64,000 bases of DNA from Prorocentrum cordatum (GCA_963575745.1 CAUYUJ010019359.1:62001-126000), one strand, 5' to 3'; counted from the first letter of the stretch, positions 53,108 through 63,935 are shown. The notes: generated by a model not told the origin, from the letters alone. A program made the numbers and translations.

Positions 53108-53133
53108 GCTCATTGGAGCGCTCGGTGCAAAAA

Positions 53134-53220
53134 TCCTCCTCCTCCTCCTCCTCCTCCTCCTCCTCCTCCTCCTCCTCCTCCTCCTCCTCCTCCTCCTCCT
53201 CCTCCTCCTCCTCCTCCCCC
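53134..53220. repeat. TCC microsatellite, right flank of the LINE
   Basis: About 28 uninterrupted TCC units starting right after the A tail. Confidence 0.95.
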
Positions 53221-53221
53221 C

Positions 53222-53416
53222 TTGCGGCTGCGCGCCCAGGGGGAGCGAGAAGGAGCAGGCCCTCTCGGAAGGCGGCGGGGCTCCTCTCAGAGGGCCTTGG
53301 GCCTGCTGCGGAGCTCTCCGTGTCTTCGGGGCCAGGCTGCGAGAACTCCTCGAAGGCCGGGGGACTTCCGAGAGCCTTCCGAGAGGGCCCGTGCCCCCCC
53401 GGCGGCTCGCCGCCGA
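53222..53416. mobile_element. TCGGCGGC element, diverged full-length copy
   Basis: Left end TTGCGGCTGCGCGCCCAGGG then AGCGAGAAGGAGCAGGCCC; right end GGCGGCTCGCCGCCGA. The core matches the copy at 41482 (CTCGAAGGCC, CTTCCGAGAGCC). No target duplication is readable because the left side is a microsatellite. Confidence 0.65.
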
Positions 53417-54082
53417 GGGAGCCCAGCTCTGGAGAGAGGCGAGCGCGAAAAAGGCGTTTCTGCGCCAGCGCGTGCCGTGCAGCGACTGTTCCACAGGCCT
53501 GGTACACCCTGCGAAATGCTCAAGAAATCATGGGTTAAGAAATTCATCGTCTCAGAACTTGGATAAAAACCCAACATTTCTATTGAAATCTTAGGATTCA
53601 CATTGAAACGTGAAGAAAAATCGAGCCTCTGGCCGAAAACTTGAGTTTTCTTAAGCATCGCCCAAGGTGTACCCTCCGAACTCACCGCGGCTGGCGCCCC
53701 AGGCGGCCCGGGACCGGCCACACGCGCAGCTCTGCAGGCCGCCGCCGCTTGGCATCGCTCGGGCGTGTGCCTTCCTCCTTCGGCGAGGACCCTCGAGGAG
53801 AATCCTTGATCACTTGGCGAAAAAACCACGCAGGAAACCGAACAAAAACACAGGGAATGGACGTCCGAGCGATGACCAGGCCGAGGTCGCGGCTGTGCCT
53901 CCTGGGCGTGCCCTGCTTCGTCGGGGCCCACGTGAGGCTCACCTCGAAGACGACCCTGCTGACGGTCGCGGCGCCGAGACTGCTCCTCCGCTGGACACGG
54001 TGCGCGCACGTGGTCGGACCGGTGACGCCCCTGCTGCGTTCGTGACTGTTCCTGGAGCTCCCGATGAAGATCTCGTCGCAGG
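53417..54082. other. No gene recognised; repeat family J copy 2 at 53786-53880
   Basis: 53786-53880 matches 31973-32064 (minus strand), including ACGTCCGAGCGATG. Otherwise mixed sequence with no supported frame. Confidence 0.55.
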
Positions 54083-54241
54083 ACAGTCGGCCTTGATTGG
54101 ACAGGACACGCGAGAGGACACAAAAGACCCTTCCGAGGGCCACATCGCCACAGGAGTGTAAGGAGGCACGTGTCGCGAGGCACAGAACACAAGGGTACTC
54201 TTGAGCTGGCAGGGTCGACCTACTCATCCGGGCCGCCTGTG
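54083..54241. mobile_element. ACAGTCGGCC inverted-repeat element, uninterrupted copy
   Basis: Relative of 31226-31557 without the inner insertion. The site equivalent to the insertion (54155-54171, GAGTGTAAGGAGGCACG) matches the reconstructed pre-insertion site in length and in 15 of 17 bases. Confidence 0.75.
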
Positions 54242-54969
54242 CTACTTGCCGGGCCTGGTGGTGCTGCTGACCGAAGTGCCGTGCACATCGGCGAAGGCAT
54301 TCGCAAGGCGGCTAAGGTTATGGGGTCCTCGGTGCTAATTCACTCCCGTCGGAGTGGACGCACTGGGATCGAGGTTGCCCAGTGCTTCGGAGAGGCGCAA
54401 CTCGCGGGACCGACTGCCTGCGAGAGTATACTTCTAGTGTGCCAAATCCGCACGGGCACAAACATAAACTTGTGAAGGGCCAGATGCACGCTCGGGAGAT
54501 ATTATCATGGCGCGGCGGATCAACGATGACCAGACCATGGCGGGAATGAGGCGGAGGTCGGTAGGACATCAGGGCAAAAGCTTCAGGCGCGCCTGGCTCC
54601 TTAAACTGCCCTGGCTCCCGCCCCTGCTCCGGATGCTCCTCCCAGCACGCCCTCGAACCCCTCCTGCCCCTCCTTCTCCCCCAGCTCCCGTCGACAAGCG
54701 GGGAAATCTGAGAGGGCTCGCGGTGCGCAAGAAAGGGAGGCGGGAGGCGGAGAAATTCCGACCCTCCACGCGAGCCGTCGCTTCCTCCAGGTGAGCAAAG
54801 GTCCTGCCCAGCGAACCGACTACGCAGGCAGAAGGAAGCAGGCAGAAGCATCAGGTAGGAATGCGCCCACCATGTCCTCAGGCTTATGACAAGTTTTCGC
54901 GGTCTCGCCCATTCGGGAATCCTACGGTCCCAGACACAGTAAGAGCTCGACCACAATAAATCTTTCACA
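54242..54969. other. No gene recognised
   Basis: Mixed sequence; no repeat or frame I can support. Confidence 0.5.
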
Positions 54970-55114
54970 AGATACCCAACCCTGAGACCCCAGGACGTCG
55001 ATTGATTTTTGGTGTGGGAGCGTCACGATTCCCACTGCAAGCCATCGAAACCCAAGACACCCAGGCCACCCTGGAGGCAAGCAGGGTGCCTCTTGGCATG
55101 GGCTTCCACTGTAG
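54970..55114 (+). repeat. Dispersed repeat family H, copy 1
   Basis: Matches 58568-58721: GACCCCAGGACGTC, CATCGAAACCCAAG, CACCCTGGAGGCAAGC, TTGGCATGnGCTTCCACTG. About 75% by eye. Confidence 0.75.
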
Positions 55115-56500
55115 CCCGAGAGGCCTCCGAGGTCGCCCTAAGAAGGCCAGGAAGACCCCCCAGAGGGCCCACGACGCCCGAGAGGGCACAACGGCCAGGA
55201 CTCGTTACTCCGCGTGTCGCGGCGGCGGCCCCAGCGATGCGCCACGCCCTCCGAGCGGATCGCGTGCCGCTCCGCACCGCCGGGCCCAGGGGGCGAGCAT
55301 CGGCTTGGGGAGGTGACGCCTGGGGGCGTGTCACTGCACCGACCTCGCAGACGTGCTACAGCGGACTTTTGCGCGTGGACTCCTGCCAACGCAAAACCCC
55401 GAACCGGCGAGCGAACAACGAAGTGAACGCCACGTGGATTTTGTTTGTAGTCTTCGCTCCCGGCTAAAACAAACATCCGCACGAGATCCGCTCCGAAATC
55501 CGGAGCGACATGCTCCAGGGCATTCCGGGCCCATTCCAGTGTTTGCCCAACGGAATCCGCTCTTCGATGTTGGCGCCATGAGACGTGGCCCGCGTGCCGC
55601 GCCGAAGCGTCCCCCGTCTCGCCCGACGCCCGCTGCTTGTCTTCCTCTGCTGGGCTGCGCGCACGTGCTCGCCGAGGGGCGCGCCGGCGCCTACAGTCAG
55701 ACCGTGTAGCAAGGGCGCGCAAAAGGGATGCAAAGGGCTGGGAAGCCCATTCCGAAGCTTTTCGAGCGGGGCGCGGCCAACGAAATTGGCCGAGGATGGA
55801 CCGAGGAGGCAATGCTGCAAGGGTACCCTGGGGAAGGTTGCCCGTCCTTACCGTGCGGGTTGAGTGTACCTGGCGGGATCGCGCCGTCGGCAGAGGTTGA
55901 CGTGGCCTCTGATTCCCGACGGCCGTGTTTTCCAGACGGATTCCGACTGCCACTTCCCCCCGTGGGCTGCTTGGGGGTAAGCGTGTCGCGCCGAAGCCCC
56001 GATACGGCCGACAAGGCCCCAGTAGGAGGGCCCAACACGTCCCAGAGTGCCCTAGGACAGGGTCCGCCACGCAGCTCGAGGACGCCTGGAGACGGCCACA
56101 GACGCGCCCCAACGGCCCACAAGGCTAGACGATATCACAAAGGCAGCCCTAAGACAGCCCCTCCCTGGAGTTTCCCCAGTGGCCTCCCCAACGGTTAAGA
56201 GCACAAGAAGTCCACTAGCGTGGGCGCACTTGCACACGGCAGTTCACGGCACAGGCATTGGGGCAGGGGCCTGCAGTGCCTCGCCATGGACGTCTTCGAT
56301 GAAAACGACGTGCGTTTCAAAGTATATCGCTTCGGCTCGTGCTCCTCCTCCTCCTCATCCTCCTCCGCTGGACGCTCAAGGAGCTTGCGCAACTTTCCCT
56401 TGTATCCTGATGATGCCAGGCGACTGCACGAGCGCAGAGGACAGAGAGCGCCGCGCAGCGCGAACCTGCACCTCCATCCTGCACCCCTCGGAGCCTGGTC
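55115..56500. other. No gene recognised; family C copy 2 at 55708-55835
   Basis: Family C copy 2 carries AAGCTTTTCGAGCGGGGCGC and GGATGGACCGAGGAGGCAA. The rest includes weak GGCCCAAGA-type repeats near 55130 and 56030-56170. Confidence 0.55.
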
Positions 56501-56504
56501 TCAC

Positions 56505-56645
56505 CACCCTCCTCCTCCTCCTCCTCCTCCTCCTCCTCCTCTCCTCCTCCTCCTCCCTCCTCCTCCCCCTCCCCCTCCTCCTCCTCCTCCTCCTCCTCCT
56601 CCTCCTCCTCCTCCTCCTCCTCCTCCTCCTCCTACTCCTCCTCCT
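56505..56645. repeat. TCC microsatellite
   Basis: TCC units with CCCTCC interruptions. Confidence 0.95.
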
Positions 56646-57388
56646 GTGCTTGGTCCCACCACCCGCTCCCGCAGGGGAGCCTCCGAAGCAGCCTTGCCAG
56701 CGCGGTGTCGAGCGTCACCAGCGGCACCTGCGTCCACGCCCAGGTGGCCCCATCCCGAGTCAGCACCGGCACTCGACCCCAGCGACATCAAGCGGAGCCA
56801 GGTTGGGTGCGAATCCGTGAGGGGGCGACACATTGGGGGGGGGAGAAGGGTGCCCTTTTCTCGCCACTTTTGGGCCTTAAAGGGCCCCTTTGGGGGGCCC
56901 TGACAGGCACCTTTTCTGAAGCCCTGGCTGCCACTCCCATTTGGAGGGTTTCACCAAAAGCCTGAACCCAAAAACGTTTTCAACTCTTGGAGGCACACTT
57001 TTTACTTCCACCACCTTCCGCCGCCTTCCGCCAGCTTCCGCCGGCGGAGGCGGCCTCGTTCTACTTCCGCCGACCTTTCGCCGCCTTCCGCCGGCGGAGG
57101 CGGCCTCGTTCTACTTCCGCCGACCTTCCGCCGCCTCCTGCGGCGGAAGAAGTGACAACTCCTTCGATCCTCGAAGGCAAGGCCCTTTTCGCAACGCCCC
57201 ATTTACCCAGACCCCCGACGTCGTGATTTTGTTCACAACGTCGACCCCCAGAGGTCTTGACCCCTTCCACGGGACCGGTTTTCCATCCCGAGCCGTTGCT
57301 TGACGGTCCCGAGGCCTGGTGAGGGCCCCTGGAGGCCGAACAGAACAAAAAACTTCCAGTCGTGTTTTTTTCACAACGCGAGGGGGTC
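56646..57388. other. No gene recognised; 50-bp tandem duplication at 57030-57130
   Basis: CCGGCGGAGGCGGCCTCGTT recurs at 57041 and 57091 (period 50) within TTCCGCCGCC-rich DNA. Confidence 0.65.
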
Positions 57389-57563
57389 TGTGACTACCTA
57401 CCAGACCACCCCAACCCAACCCGAAGACCCGAATTTCGGGTTGGGGGGGGTATGGGCTCCATGTGTGTTTCTGTCGATGTTCCCGGACCCCCCCCCACTA
57501 GAAATCGAGGGTAACTCTGAGCCTTCGGGTTGGGTTGGGGTGGTTTGCTGGGTGGTGAGTCTG
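57389..57563. mobile_element. 175-bp inverted-repeat element, ACCACCCCAACCCAACCCGA arms
   Basis: The left arm (57389-57434) and right arm (57517-57563) are about 45-bp imperfect inverted repeats, with ACCACCCCAACCCAACCCGA as the conserved block. Because of this both strands translate to TTPTQPE-type peptides. No target duplication found. Confidence 0.65.
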
Positions 57564-57679
57564 GGCCTCGCCCCCCATTGCGCGTCCTCCGGCCTGGACG
57601 GGGGGACGGGCTCCTCGGGAGCCCGCCCTGGGGACGGCTCCCGCCTGCACGGTTTCCCCCGGGGCCGTAGGCGACCCGA

Positions 57680-57945
57680 GGAGGAGGAGGAGGAGGAGGA
57701 GGAGGAGGAGGAGGAGGAGGAGGAGGAGGAGAAAGGAGGAGGAGGGAGGGGAGGGGAGGAATGGAGGATGGGAGAAGGGGGGAGGATGAAGGAGGAGGAG
57801 GAGGAGGAGGAGGAGGAGGAGGAGGAGGAGGAGGAGGGAGGAGGAGGAGGATGAGGAGGAGAGGAGGAGGAGGAGGGGAGGAGGAGGAGGAGGGAGGAGG
57901 AGGAGGAGGAGGAGGAGGAGGAGGAGGAGGAGAGGAGGAGGACGG
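57680..57945. repeat. GGA microsatellite
   Basis: GGA units with AGGATGGGAGAAGG interruptions. Confidence 0.95.
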
Positions 57946-58084
57946 TCGCCCAAGCCCTTCGGGGAAACCCTCCCCTCTCCCGCCCCGCGCGCCTGCCCCC
58001 CCGCGCTGCCGCTGCCGCTCCTCCGCCCCCCGTCCCGCTCCCACTGCCGCCGCTCGCCTCCGCTCCCGCCTGCCCCTCCTCCGC

Positions 58085-58400
58085 CTGCCCTCCTCCTCCT
58101 CCTCCTCCTCCTCCTCCCTCCTCCTCCTCCTCCTCCATCCTTCCCTCTTCCCCCTGCTCGGGTCGCCTGCGGCCCCGGCGGACGCCGTGCCCCCCCCCCC
58201 CGCGTGGCGCCCGCGCCCGCCCTCCCCCTCGGCCACCGCCGAACGACGACGATCCCAGCGATAACAACGATCACCACGACCACAACGACAACGACCACAA
58301 CGACAACGATCACCACGACAACGATCACAACGATCACAAACGATAGCGATCACGACGATCACAGGGATCAACGACAACGATCAACGATCAATGCTTTTCT
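58085..58400. repeat. TCC run, then ACAACGATCAC minisatellite
   Basis: TCC at 58085-58140; ACAACGATCACCACGAC-like units at 58257-58390. Confidence 0.85.
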
Positions 58401-58567
58401 CCTGCTGTGCCCAGTGAAGGTACGTAACTCGGGATGAAAAAAGGCTCGCCGAAGACTGTGCCGACCCTCGGTGTGAACTCGCTGGCTAAGCTTGCTCGTC
58501 GTCATCGTTATAATCGTTATCGGTGTGAACGTTGTTGTCGTTGTCATCGTTGTCTCGACCACAAGAA

Positions 58568-58721
58568 GCCTTCCATAAGAAACCCAGGCCTGGGACCCCA
58601 GGACGTCCATGGATTATTTGTGGTATGGAAACGTCGTGCTGTCCATCGCATAACCAGCGAAACCCAGGGCACCCTGGAGGCAAGCGGCGTGTTGTTGTTG
58701 GCATGAGCTTCCACTGCACAC
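58568..58721 (+). repeat. Dispersed repeat family H, copy 2
   Basis: See 54970-55114. The family G element begins immediately at its right end (58722), where similarity to copy 1 stops. Confidence 0.75.
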
Positions 58722-58886
58722 GCAAGAGTGACCCTAAGCAAGAATGACCCTTCGTGCGCGGCCGATTGGGGGGTCCTTCGGGGACGCCACCAGGCGCGCA
58801 AGCCGCTACCGTCGCATCGCATTCGGCGATCGGGGGGCCCCAGTGGGCCCGCACCAAAGGTCACTCCAGCGAAAGGTCATTCTTAC
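58722..58886. mobile_element. GCAAGAGTGACCC inverted-repeat element (family G), copy 2
   Basis: 165 bp, ends GCAAGAGTGACCCTAAGCAA and GCGAAAGGTCATTCTTAC; homologous along its length to 42401-42566. Flanks differ between the copies, so these limits are probably the true ends. Confidence 0.75.
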
Positions 58887-59023
58887 ATCCAGTCGATCTC
58901 CCGACCTCCAGCGACTTGATGTGTTCGAGCAACCAACCCCAAAACTCCTCGAGCACGAAATCGTGCCGTGATCGCCTGGTGGCCTTGAAACGGCCTCCAA
59001 GCGTCAGAAACAGCAAAAGACCA

Positions 59024-59165
59024 TCGGCGGCGAGCCAGGGGGGGGAAGTGAGACGGGGCGGGCCTTCTAAGAAGGCGCGGAGGTCCCCCGGTCTTCTGAG
59101 AATTTGTCTGTCTGAGCCTCCCCCGAAGAAACAGAGAACGTCTCAGAAGGTTGCGAGATCTGCCA
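59024..59165 (+). mobile_element. TCGGCGGCGAGCC element, right end missing
   Basis: Left end TCGGCGGCGAGCCAGGGGGG then AAGTGAGACGGGGCGGGCC; core with CTTCTGAGAA and CCCCGAAGAAACAGAGAACG. It stops where family D (59172) begins. Confidence 0.65.
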
Positions 59166-59171
59166 CTGCAG

Positions 59172-59285
59172 TCGGACCGAGGCCAGAAGAACGTCCCTCA
59201 AGAACATGAGACCCTCCGTCGGCCAAAGCACACAGACTATTCAAGGGCACCCTCTCAAGGATGCACAAGAACATCCAACATACCC
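59172..59285 (+). repeat. Dispersed repeat family D, copy 2
   Basis: See 45118-45236. Confidence 0.7.
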
Positions 59286-60267
59286 CCGTCGACTGCACCT
59301 TCTCTCAAGCCGCTGCAGGTCCGGGCCATTCGCCCCCTCCCTCGAACCCGGCGGGCCCGTGCCCCTCTCCGAGCAGGGCCTGGCCTCCCATGGTGTTATG
59401 TCTGTGGCGGAGGCGCCCCACGAAAGCGCTCGAAGAGAGCAAGGATCCCCCACCTCGTCCTCGCCCGCCTCCTCCTCCCTCTCCCTCCTCCTGCTCCCGC
59501 TGCGGTCCCTCCCGCTCCGTCCTCCGCCCTCCTGCTGCGGGCGTCTGCCTCGCACCCCTCGGCCCTGTCTGCCCTCTCTGCTGCGGCCGAGGCCCTCCGG
59601 CCGCCTCCGCCTCCCTCGTCCTCCTCCCGTGTGGGCCCTGGGGCCTCCGAGGGGTGTCTGGATGTCCCGGAGAGGTGGCCAGGCCGTGCAGCACCGCCGC
59701 CCCCAGAAGCACGGAAGGCTGATCATCTGGCCTGACTGTGCGCACTTCCTCCTCCTCCTCCTCCTCCTCCTCCTCCTCCTCCTCCTCCGCCTCCTCCCCT
59801 GCCATTTCTCCGCCCCCTGCTTTCCGTGCTTGGGTCGCGGCTGCAGGTGTCCGAATGAGGTCGAGGCGACCCGCGAGGCTCATCTCAGGATGATCGCTGC
59901 TGCTGGACCCGTCCGCAGCCCAAAGACTGGTGGTGTACTCTGGATTCCTGTGCACTCGCTGTCGTCGCCTAGGCGGTAGCACCTTGTCCATCCTTCGGCC
60001 GTCTCCTCTGGAGGCGCCGCGATCACAGCCCCGTTCGAAGAAGGAAGAGCAGTGGAAGGGGGGGGGCAGTTGTGGCACAGGCCAGCTTCATGAGCCTCCC
60101 TGGCCTCACAAGATTCATAAGCCACGTAGACCTCCCTCCTCCTCCTCCTCCTCCTCCTCCTCCTCCCCCTCCTCCTCCTCCTCCTCCTCGTCCTCCTCCT
60201 CCTCCTCTCGGCGCCGCTCACCTCCTTCCCCGCCATCCTCTCTCGTCGTCGTCCTCCCCCTCCCCTC
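59286..60267. other. No gene recognised; TCC runs at 59748-59790 and 60132-60210
   Basis: Long open frames on both strands are Pro/Ser/Arg-rich and unconvincing. Confidence 0.5.
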
Positions 60268-60395
60268 GTATAGGAAGGGCGCACGATAAGGATGCAAGAG
60301 CCTTGGATGGCCATGCCCACACTTTTGCGAGCGGGGCGCGGCTGGAAGCGGCCAAGGATGGGCCGGAGGGGAAGGAGGCAAGGGCAACCTTGAAG
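60268..60395 (+). repeat. Dispersed repeat family C, copy 3
   Basis: AAGGATGCAAGAGCCTTGGA and GCGAGCGGGGCGCGGCTGGA, more diverged than copies 1 and 2. Confidence 0.65.
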
Positions 60396-61489
60396 GAATT
60401 GCTCATCCTTGCTGTGCAGGCTGACTGCTGGCCTCTGCACCATCAAGGCCCCGCATGAACTGCTACTGAACGCCACCAGCCCTCTGGACCCAGGTGGCCT
60501 GACAAGGGCTCATCACCGCACCTCGTTGAGAGCCCCCCCCCCCCTCGCACGCTCGACCGCCCTCCCACCAGGAGCAGTGAGGCCAGCCCCGCCCGCCCAT
60601 CCCCTGCCTGCCATAATAAAATGCGCGTGGCGGCGAAATCTGAGCGACAAGTGGGTGACTTTGGGTCGGTTGAGAATTATGTTCTCGAAATCTGTATACT
60701 CGTTAGAACTCGAATAGTTTCCCCAAACACCAGGATCTCACTCCCGCCCGCCAACTTGATCTCCGGTCAATCGGGTGGGTATCGGATACTACTATCAAAA
60801 AGCACTGGGGCCGTTGGAGGTCTCGAGGCACACCGCCATCACTTTGCACTGGCTTTCGAAAGGCATGGCGGGGATGTGGGCATATTTGCCCGCTGCGCGC
60901 TCGCCGACTAACCCTGAGAGGCAATTAAGAAAGCCCCCCCCACTCCGGCGAAAGTATAACGCTCCGGCACCCTGGAAGCGTTACCCTAGCACCTCGCAAC
61001 CTGCTTTGAGCGCAGACGAGTCTGCCCGCCGAAACAAGCAAACCGCCTGAAACATTCTCGCAATCTGGCCTCCGTGTGGTTCTGAAGCAAGGCGTCGCCT
61101 GAGACATCCTCAGAAATTGCTCTGAACGCAGACGAGTCTGCTGTGGGGGAATCCTACAGATTCCCATTGGGATACCGCCCGAGCCAAAGCGCGGGAATTA
61201 TCTATTGTTCTTTCTTTTGCGTGGTGCTAGAAATATCGTTCCGCGAAAACCGCCCCCAATTCGCCGGCCAAACGGGCCAAGGGCGTACTAAGATCTCCGG
61301 TAACTGGTTAACAATATTCTAGTTCGCGCGCGCGGGGCCGCCCCTGGGGGTCCCCGGACGAAAAGTACCCCGGGACACCCCCGGGACACCCCCGGGACAC
61401 TCGGATCAGAGATGCCAGACCGGGCAATTTTTCGACACCCCTCACGAGGATCGTGGCCTCCGAGGGAAGGGGCGCAATCGACTACCCCC
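60396..61489. other. No gene recognised; CCCCGGGACAC repeats at 61366-61400
   Basis: 60620-61270 has lower GC. Three or four 11-bp CCCCGGGACAC units lie at 61366-61400. No supported frame. Confidence 0.5.
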
Positions 61490-62110
61490 CCTCCTGACCC
61501 AAGAGGTCCCCAAGACTGCCCAAGAGGCCCCCGAGACGCCCAAAGAGCGCTCCAAGACGCCGATGATGACCCCAAGACGGCCCAAGAGGCCTCCAAGTGG
61601 CCTCCAAGAGGCCTCACAAGAGGGCTCGAGAGGCCAAAATCATCAATTGAACGATGGTTTTGGAAGGAGTTTGGCCTTGTCGCCTTTTCGGCCATCCGAT
61701 GCTCCAAGACGGCCCAAAAGGCCCCCCAAAGCGCCCCAAGACGGGCCAAGAGGCTTCCAAGAGGGCCCAAGAGGGCCCCGAGACGGCCCAAGAGGCGCCC
61801 AAGACGGCCCAAGACGGCCCCAAGACGGCCCCAAGAGGAACCCAAGAGAGAGACCACGAATCGAAAACTCGAGCCTTCCGCCCCAAGAGGGCCCCAGGAG
61901 GCCCCGAGAGGCCCCCAAGAGGCCCCCCAAGAGGCCCCAAGATGCCGCCAAGAGGCCCCCAAGAGGCCCCAGCAGGCCCCCAGGAGGCCCAAAAGAGGCC
62001 CCAAGAGGCCCCAGAAGTTTCAAAAACTGCCTCCCAGGCGCCCCCGAACGGCTTCTCAAAAGACCCCAAGAGGCCTCCCAAAGAAGCATCTTGACGACGA
62101 CACTGTCTGG
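61490..62110. repeat. GGCCCCAAGAGG / CCAAGACGGCC array
   Basis: The longest array of this type in the window. Units of roughly 10-15 bp translate to Pro/Arg/Lys or Gly/Trp/Leu strings in all frames. Confidence 0.85.
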
Positions 62111-62620
62111 CCCCAAGAGCAAGACAAGATGCCGACGAGAGGCTTTCTCCTCCGCCCCTTCCCCTTTCTCCTCCTCCTCCTCCTCCTCCGCCTCCTCCTC
62201 CTCCTCCTACTTATCTTCATCGATTGAATGATTATTTAATTACGGTGCGGTCCTAACGATAATCCCGGGGGTTCTGAATTGCTTACTGAGGTTACCAGCA
62301 TCAAAAGCCAAAGCAAACTGATCGCGAGTGTACGCGCCATGCACCTTTCCGCCGACATCGTGCATGGGATTTTGAAAGAGATGCTGGGGGGACGACGACG
62401 ACGACGACGACCTGGCCCTGCCACACATATCACAAGGAGGGCAGAGAGACCACAGGACAAATGTCCCACCAAACATCTGATTCGTAACATAGCGTTTTTC
62501 CCTATCTAGGCTCTGCCTAGAGGGTTCTTACTCTCTTAGCTTAAAAGGGGCCGGGCAGTGGAACGCGCCCCGGGCGTTTCCCCCAGTCCCCTGGGAGCGG
62601 TTCCCCCAGTCCCATGGGAG
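62111..62620. other. No gene recognised
   Basis: TCC run at 62168-62212; GACGACGAC run at 62391-62410; a TTCCCCCAGTCCC direct repeat at 62578 and 62601. Confidence 0.6.
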
Positions 62621-63046
62621 CTTTAGCTTTAGCTTTAGCTTTAGCTTAGCTTTAGCTCAGCTTTAGCTTAGCTTTAGCTTGGCTTTAGCTTAGAGTTAGC
62701 TTCGATTTAGCTTAGTTTTAGCTTCGCTTTAGCTTCGATTTAGCTTAGCGTTAGCTTCGCTTTAGCTTAGCTTTAGCTTATATGTAGCTTAAATGTAGCT
62801 TAGCGTTAGCTTAGATTTAGCTTAGACATAGCTTAGCTTAGCTTTAGCTTAGCGTTAGCTTAGCTTTAGCTTCGCTGTAGCTTAGCTTTAGCGTAGCTTC
62901 GCTTTAGCTTAGATTTAGCTTAGAGTTAGCTTAGCTTTAGCTTAGAGTTAGCTCCGATGTCGCTTCGATAGCTTAGCTTAGCTTAGCTTTAGCTTAGCTT
63001 TAGCTTAGCTTTAGCTTAGCCTTAGCTTAGCTTTAGCTTAGCTTTA
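62621..63046. repeat. CTTTAGCTTAG minisatellite
   Basis: About 425 bp of 6-bp CTTTAG and 11-12-bp CTTTAGCTTAG units with single-base variants (CGTTAG, CTTCG, CATAG). Confidence 0.95.
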
Positions 63047-63529
63047 CTGTTACTACTAATGCTGCTTTCCTAGGGGCTCCAATTCCTAGGTAGGGTCGCA
63101 CTGGGATAATTATATGTGTTTTGTAGCCGTTATTGGCCGAGCATTCAAGATGGCCCCAAGATAGGCCCTGATGGCCCAAGGTGGCAATCAATACGACACA
63201 ATATGGTTCAAGGTGGCCTCCGGCTTGCCCCAAAAAGAAGCTCCAATGACTTTCCGAGATGGCCCCGCGTGGCCACGCCGCCTCTCATGGATGCACCCGA
63301 CACGCAACAAAATGGCCATCTCGCACCTCCGTTCCTAATGTAGAGAGCAAACAATCTCCCCTCCCCATGATAATCACCCTGGCACACGAAACCGCTCAGT
63401 AAACGCACCCAAAGAACGAATCGAACAGGCCAGAGCTGTTTAGTAAACGCCCAGGGCCGTTTCGTAAACGCCAGTTGTCGGGCCCAGGTTGTTCTTCCTC
63501 CCATGACGATGGGTTCCCAGGGCCTTCAG
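63047..63529. other. No gene recognised
   Basis: Weak GGCCCCAAGATGG repeats at 63150-63260; AACGCCCAGGGCCGTTT-type short repeats at 63400-63470. Confidence 0.5.
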
Positions 63530-63935
63530 GTGAGCGTTGTCTTATTCGGCGTTTCGACATTGAGTGGAATGAGGGGTGGGGGAAGGGGAGTGGTCTGACT
63601 CTGGACCTCTGCTCAGCGAGACTGCTTGGAACAATGCTCCAACGGGGAATCCGATGGAGAGCCGCCCACCTGCTTGAAACAGGCGCTCAAAACAGCCAAG
63701 ATCTACTCCATGGAGGGGAGGGTGAAGGGGCCCTGGGACACACAAATAAATACACACAAATAAAAGGACCCCCCATCTTTTCCTATATTTTTGTGGGTTT
63801 TTGTCTTCCCCACCACTTCCCATATTTTCCCATATTTTCTGGGGAGTCGACGATTCATTGTGTCTGTGTGTTTTTTCCCTTCCTGAGAGGGGAGGTGCGA
63901 GGGCCTGCGCCGATCGGCAAAACAATAGTAACACG
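63530..63935 (+). repeat. Third copy of the 3196-3440 segment, interrupted by an insertion
   Basis: 63530-63712 and 63896-63935 match 3218-3440 and 17569-17790 (CGGCGTTTCGACA, GACCTCTGCT, GAAACAGGCGC, AACAGCCAAGATCTACTC, then GTGCGAGGGC and GCCG). The segment between is the family F element. Confidence 0.75.
63722..63886 (-). mobile_element. Family F element inserted in the 63530-63935 repeat
   Basis: 165 bp, reverse complement of 42567-42737. GAGGGGAGG is present on both sides (63713-63721 and 63887-63895), which would be a 9-bp target duplication, though this purine-rich sequence could repeat by chance. Ends TGAAGGGG and CCCTTCCTGA are weakly inverted. Empty counterparts exist near 3395 and 17746. 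Confidence 0.7.

Larger units (their letters stand above)
46396..53133 (+). mobile_element. Full-length LINE retrotransposon with spliced-leader 5' end
   Basis: A 6.74-kb non-LTR retrotransposon with ORF1 (nucleic-acid-binding type) and ORF2 (endonuclease, reverse transcriptase, RNase H). The left limit is set by the DinoSL match at 46396 and the right limit by a five-A tail (53129-53133), only 26 nt after the ORF2 stop. TCC repeats directly flank both ends (46361-46395 and 53134-53220), so it sits inside a TCC microsatellite. A target duplication cannot be read in such a repeat. ORF2 is intact with its catalytic residues; ORF1 has one frame break. Full length, an intact ORF2 and a clean junction suggest a young insertion. 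Confidence 0.85.

Noticed and set aside
46396-53133. LTR retrotransposon
   Set aside because: No long terminal repeats, integrase or protease; the endonuclease is of the APE type and the element ends in a short A tract.
60621-60911. Gene fragment related to the minus-strand frame at 62236-62490 (both contain FALAF)
   Set aside because: The shared motif is five residues and the surrounding DNA does not align.
61490-62231. Coding gene of 220-270 codons in the plus frames
   Set aside because: The Pro/Arg/Lys strings follow the GGCCCCAAGAGG repeat in all three frames.
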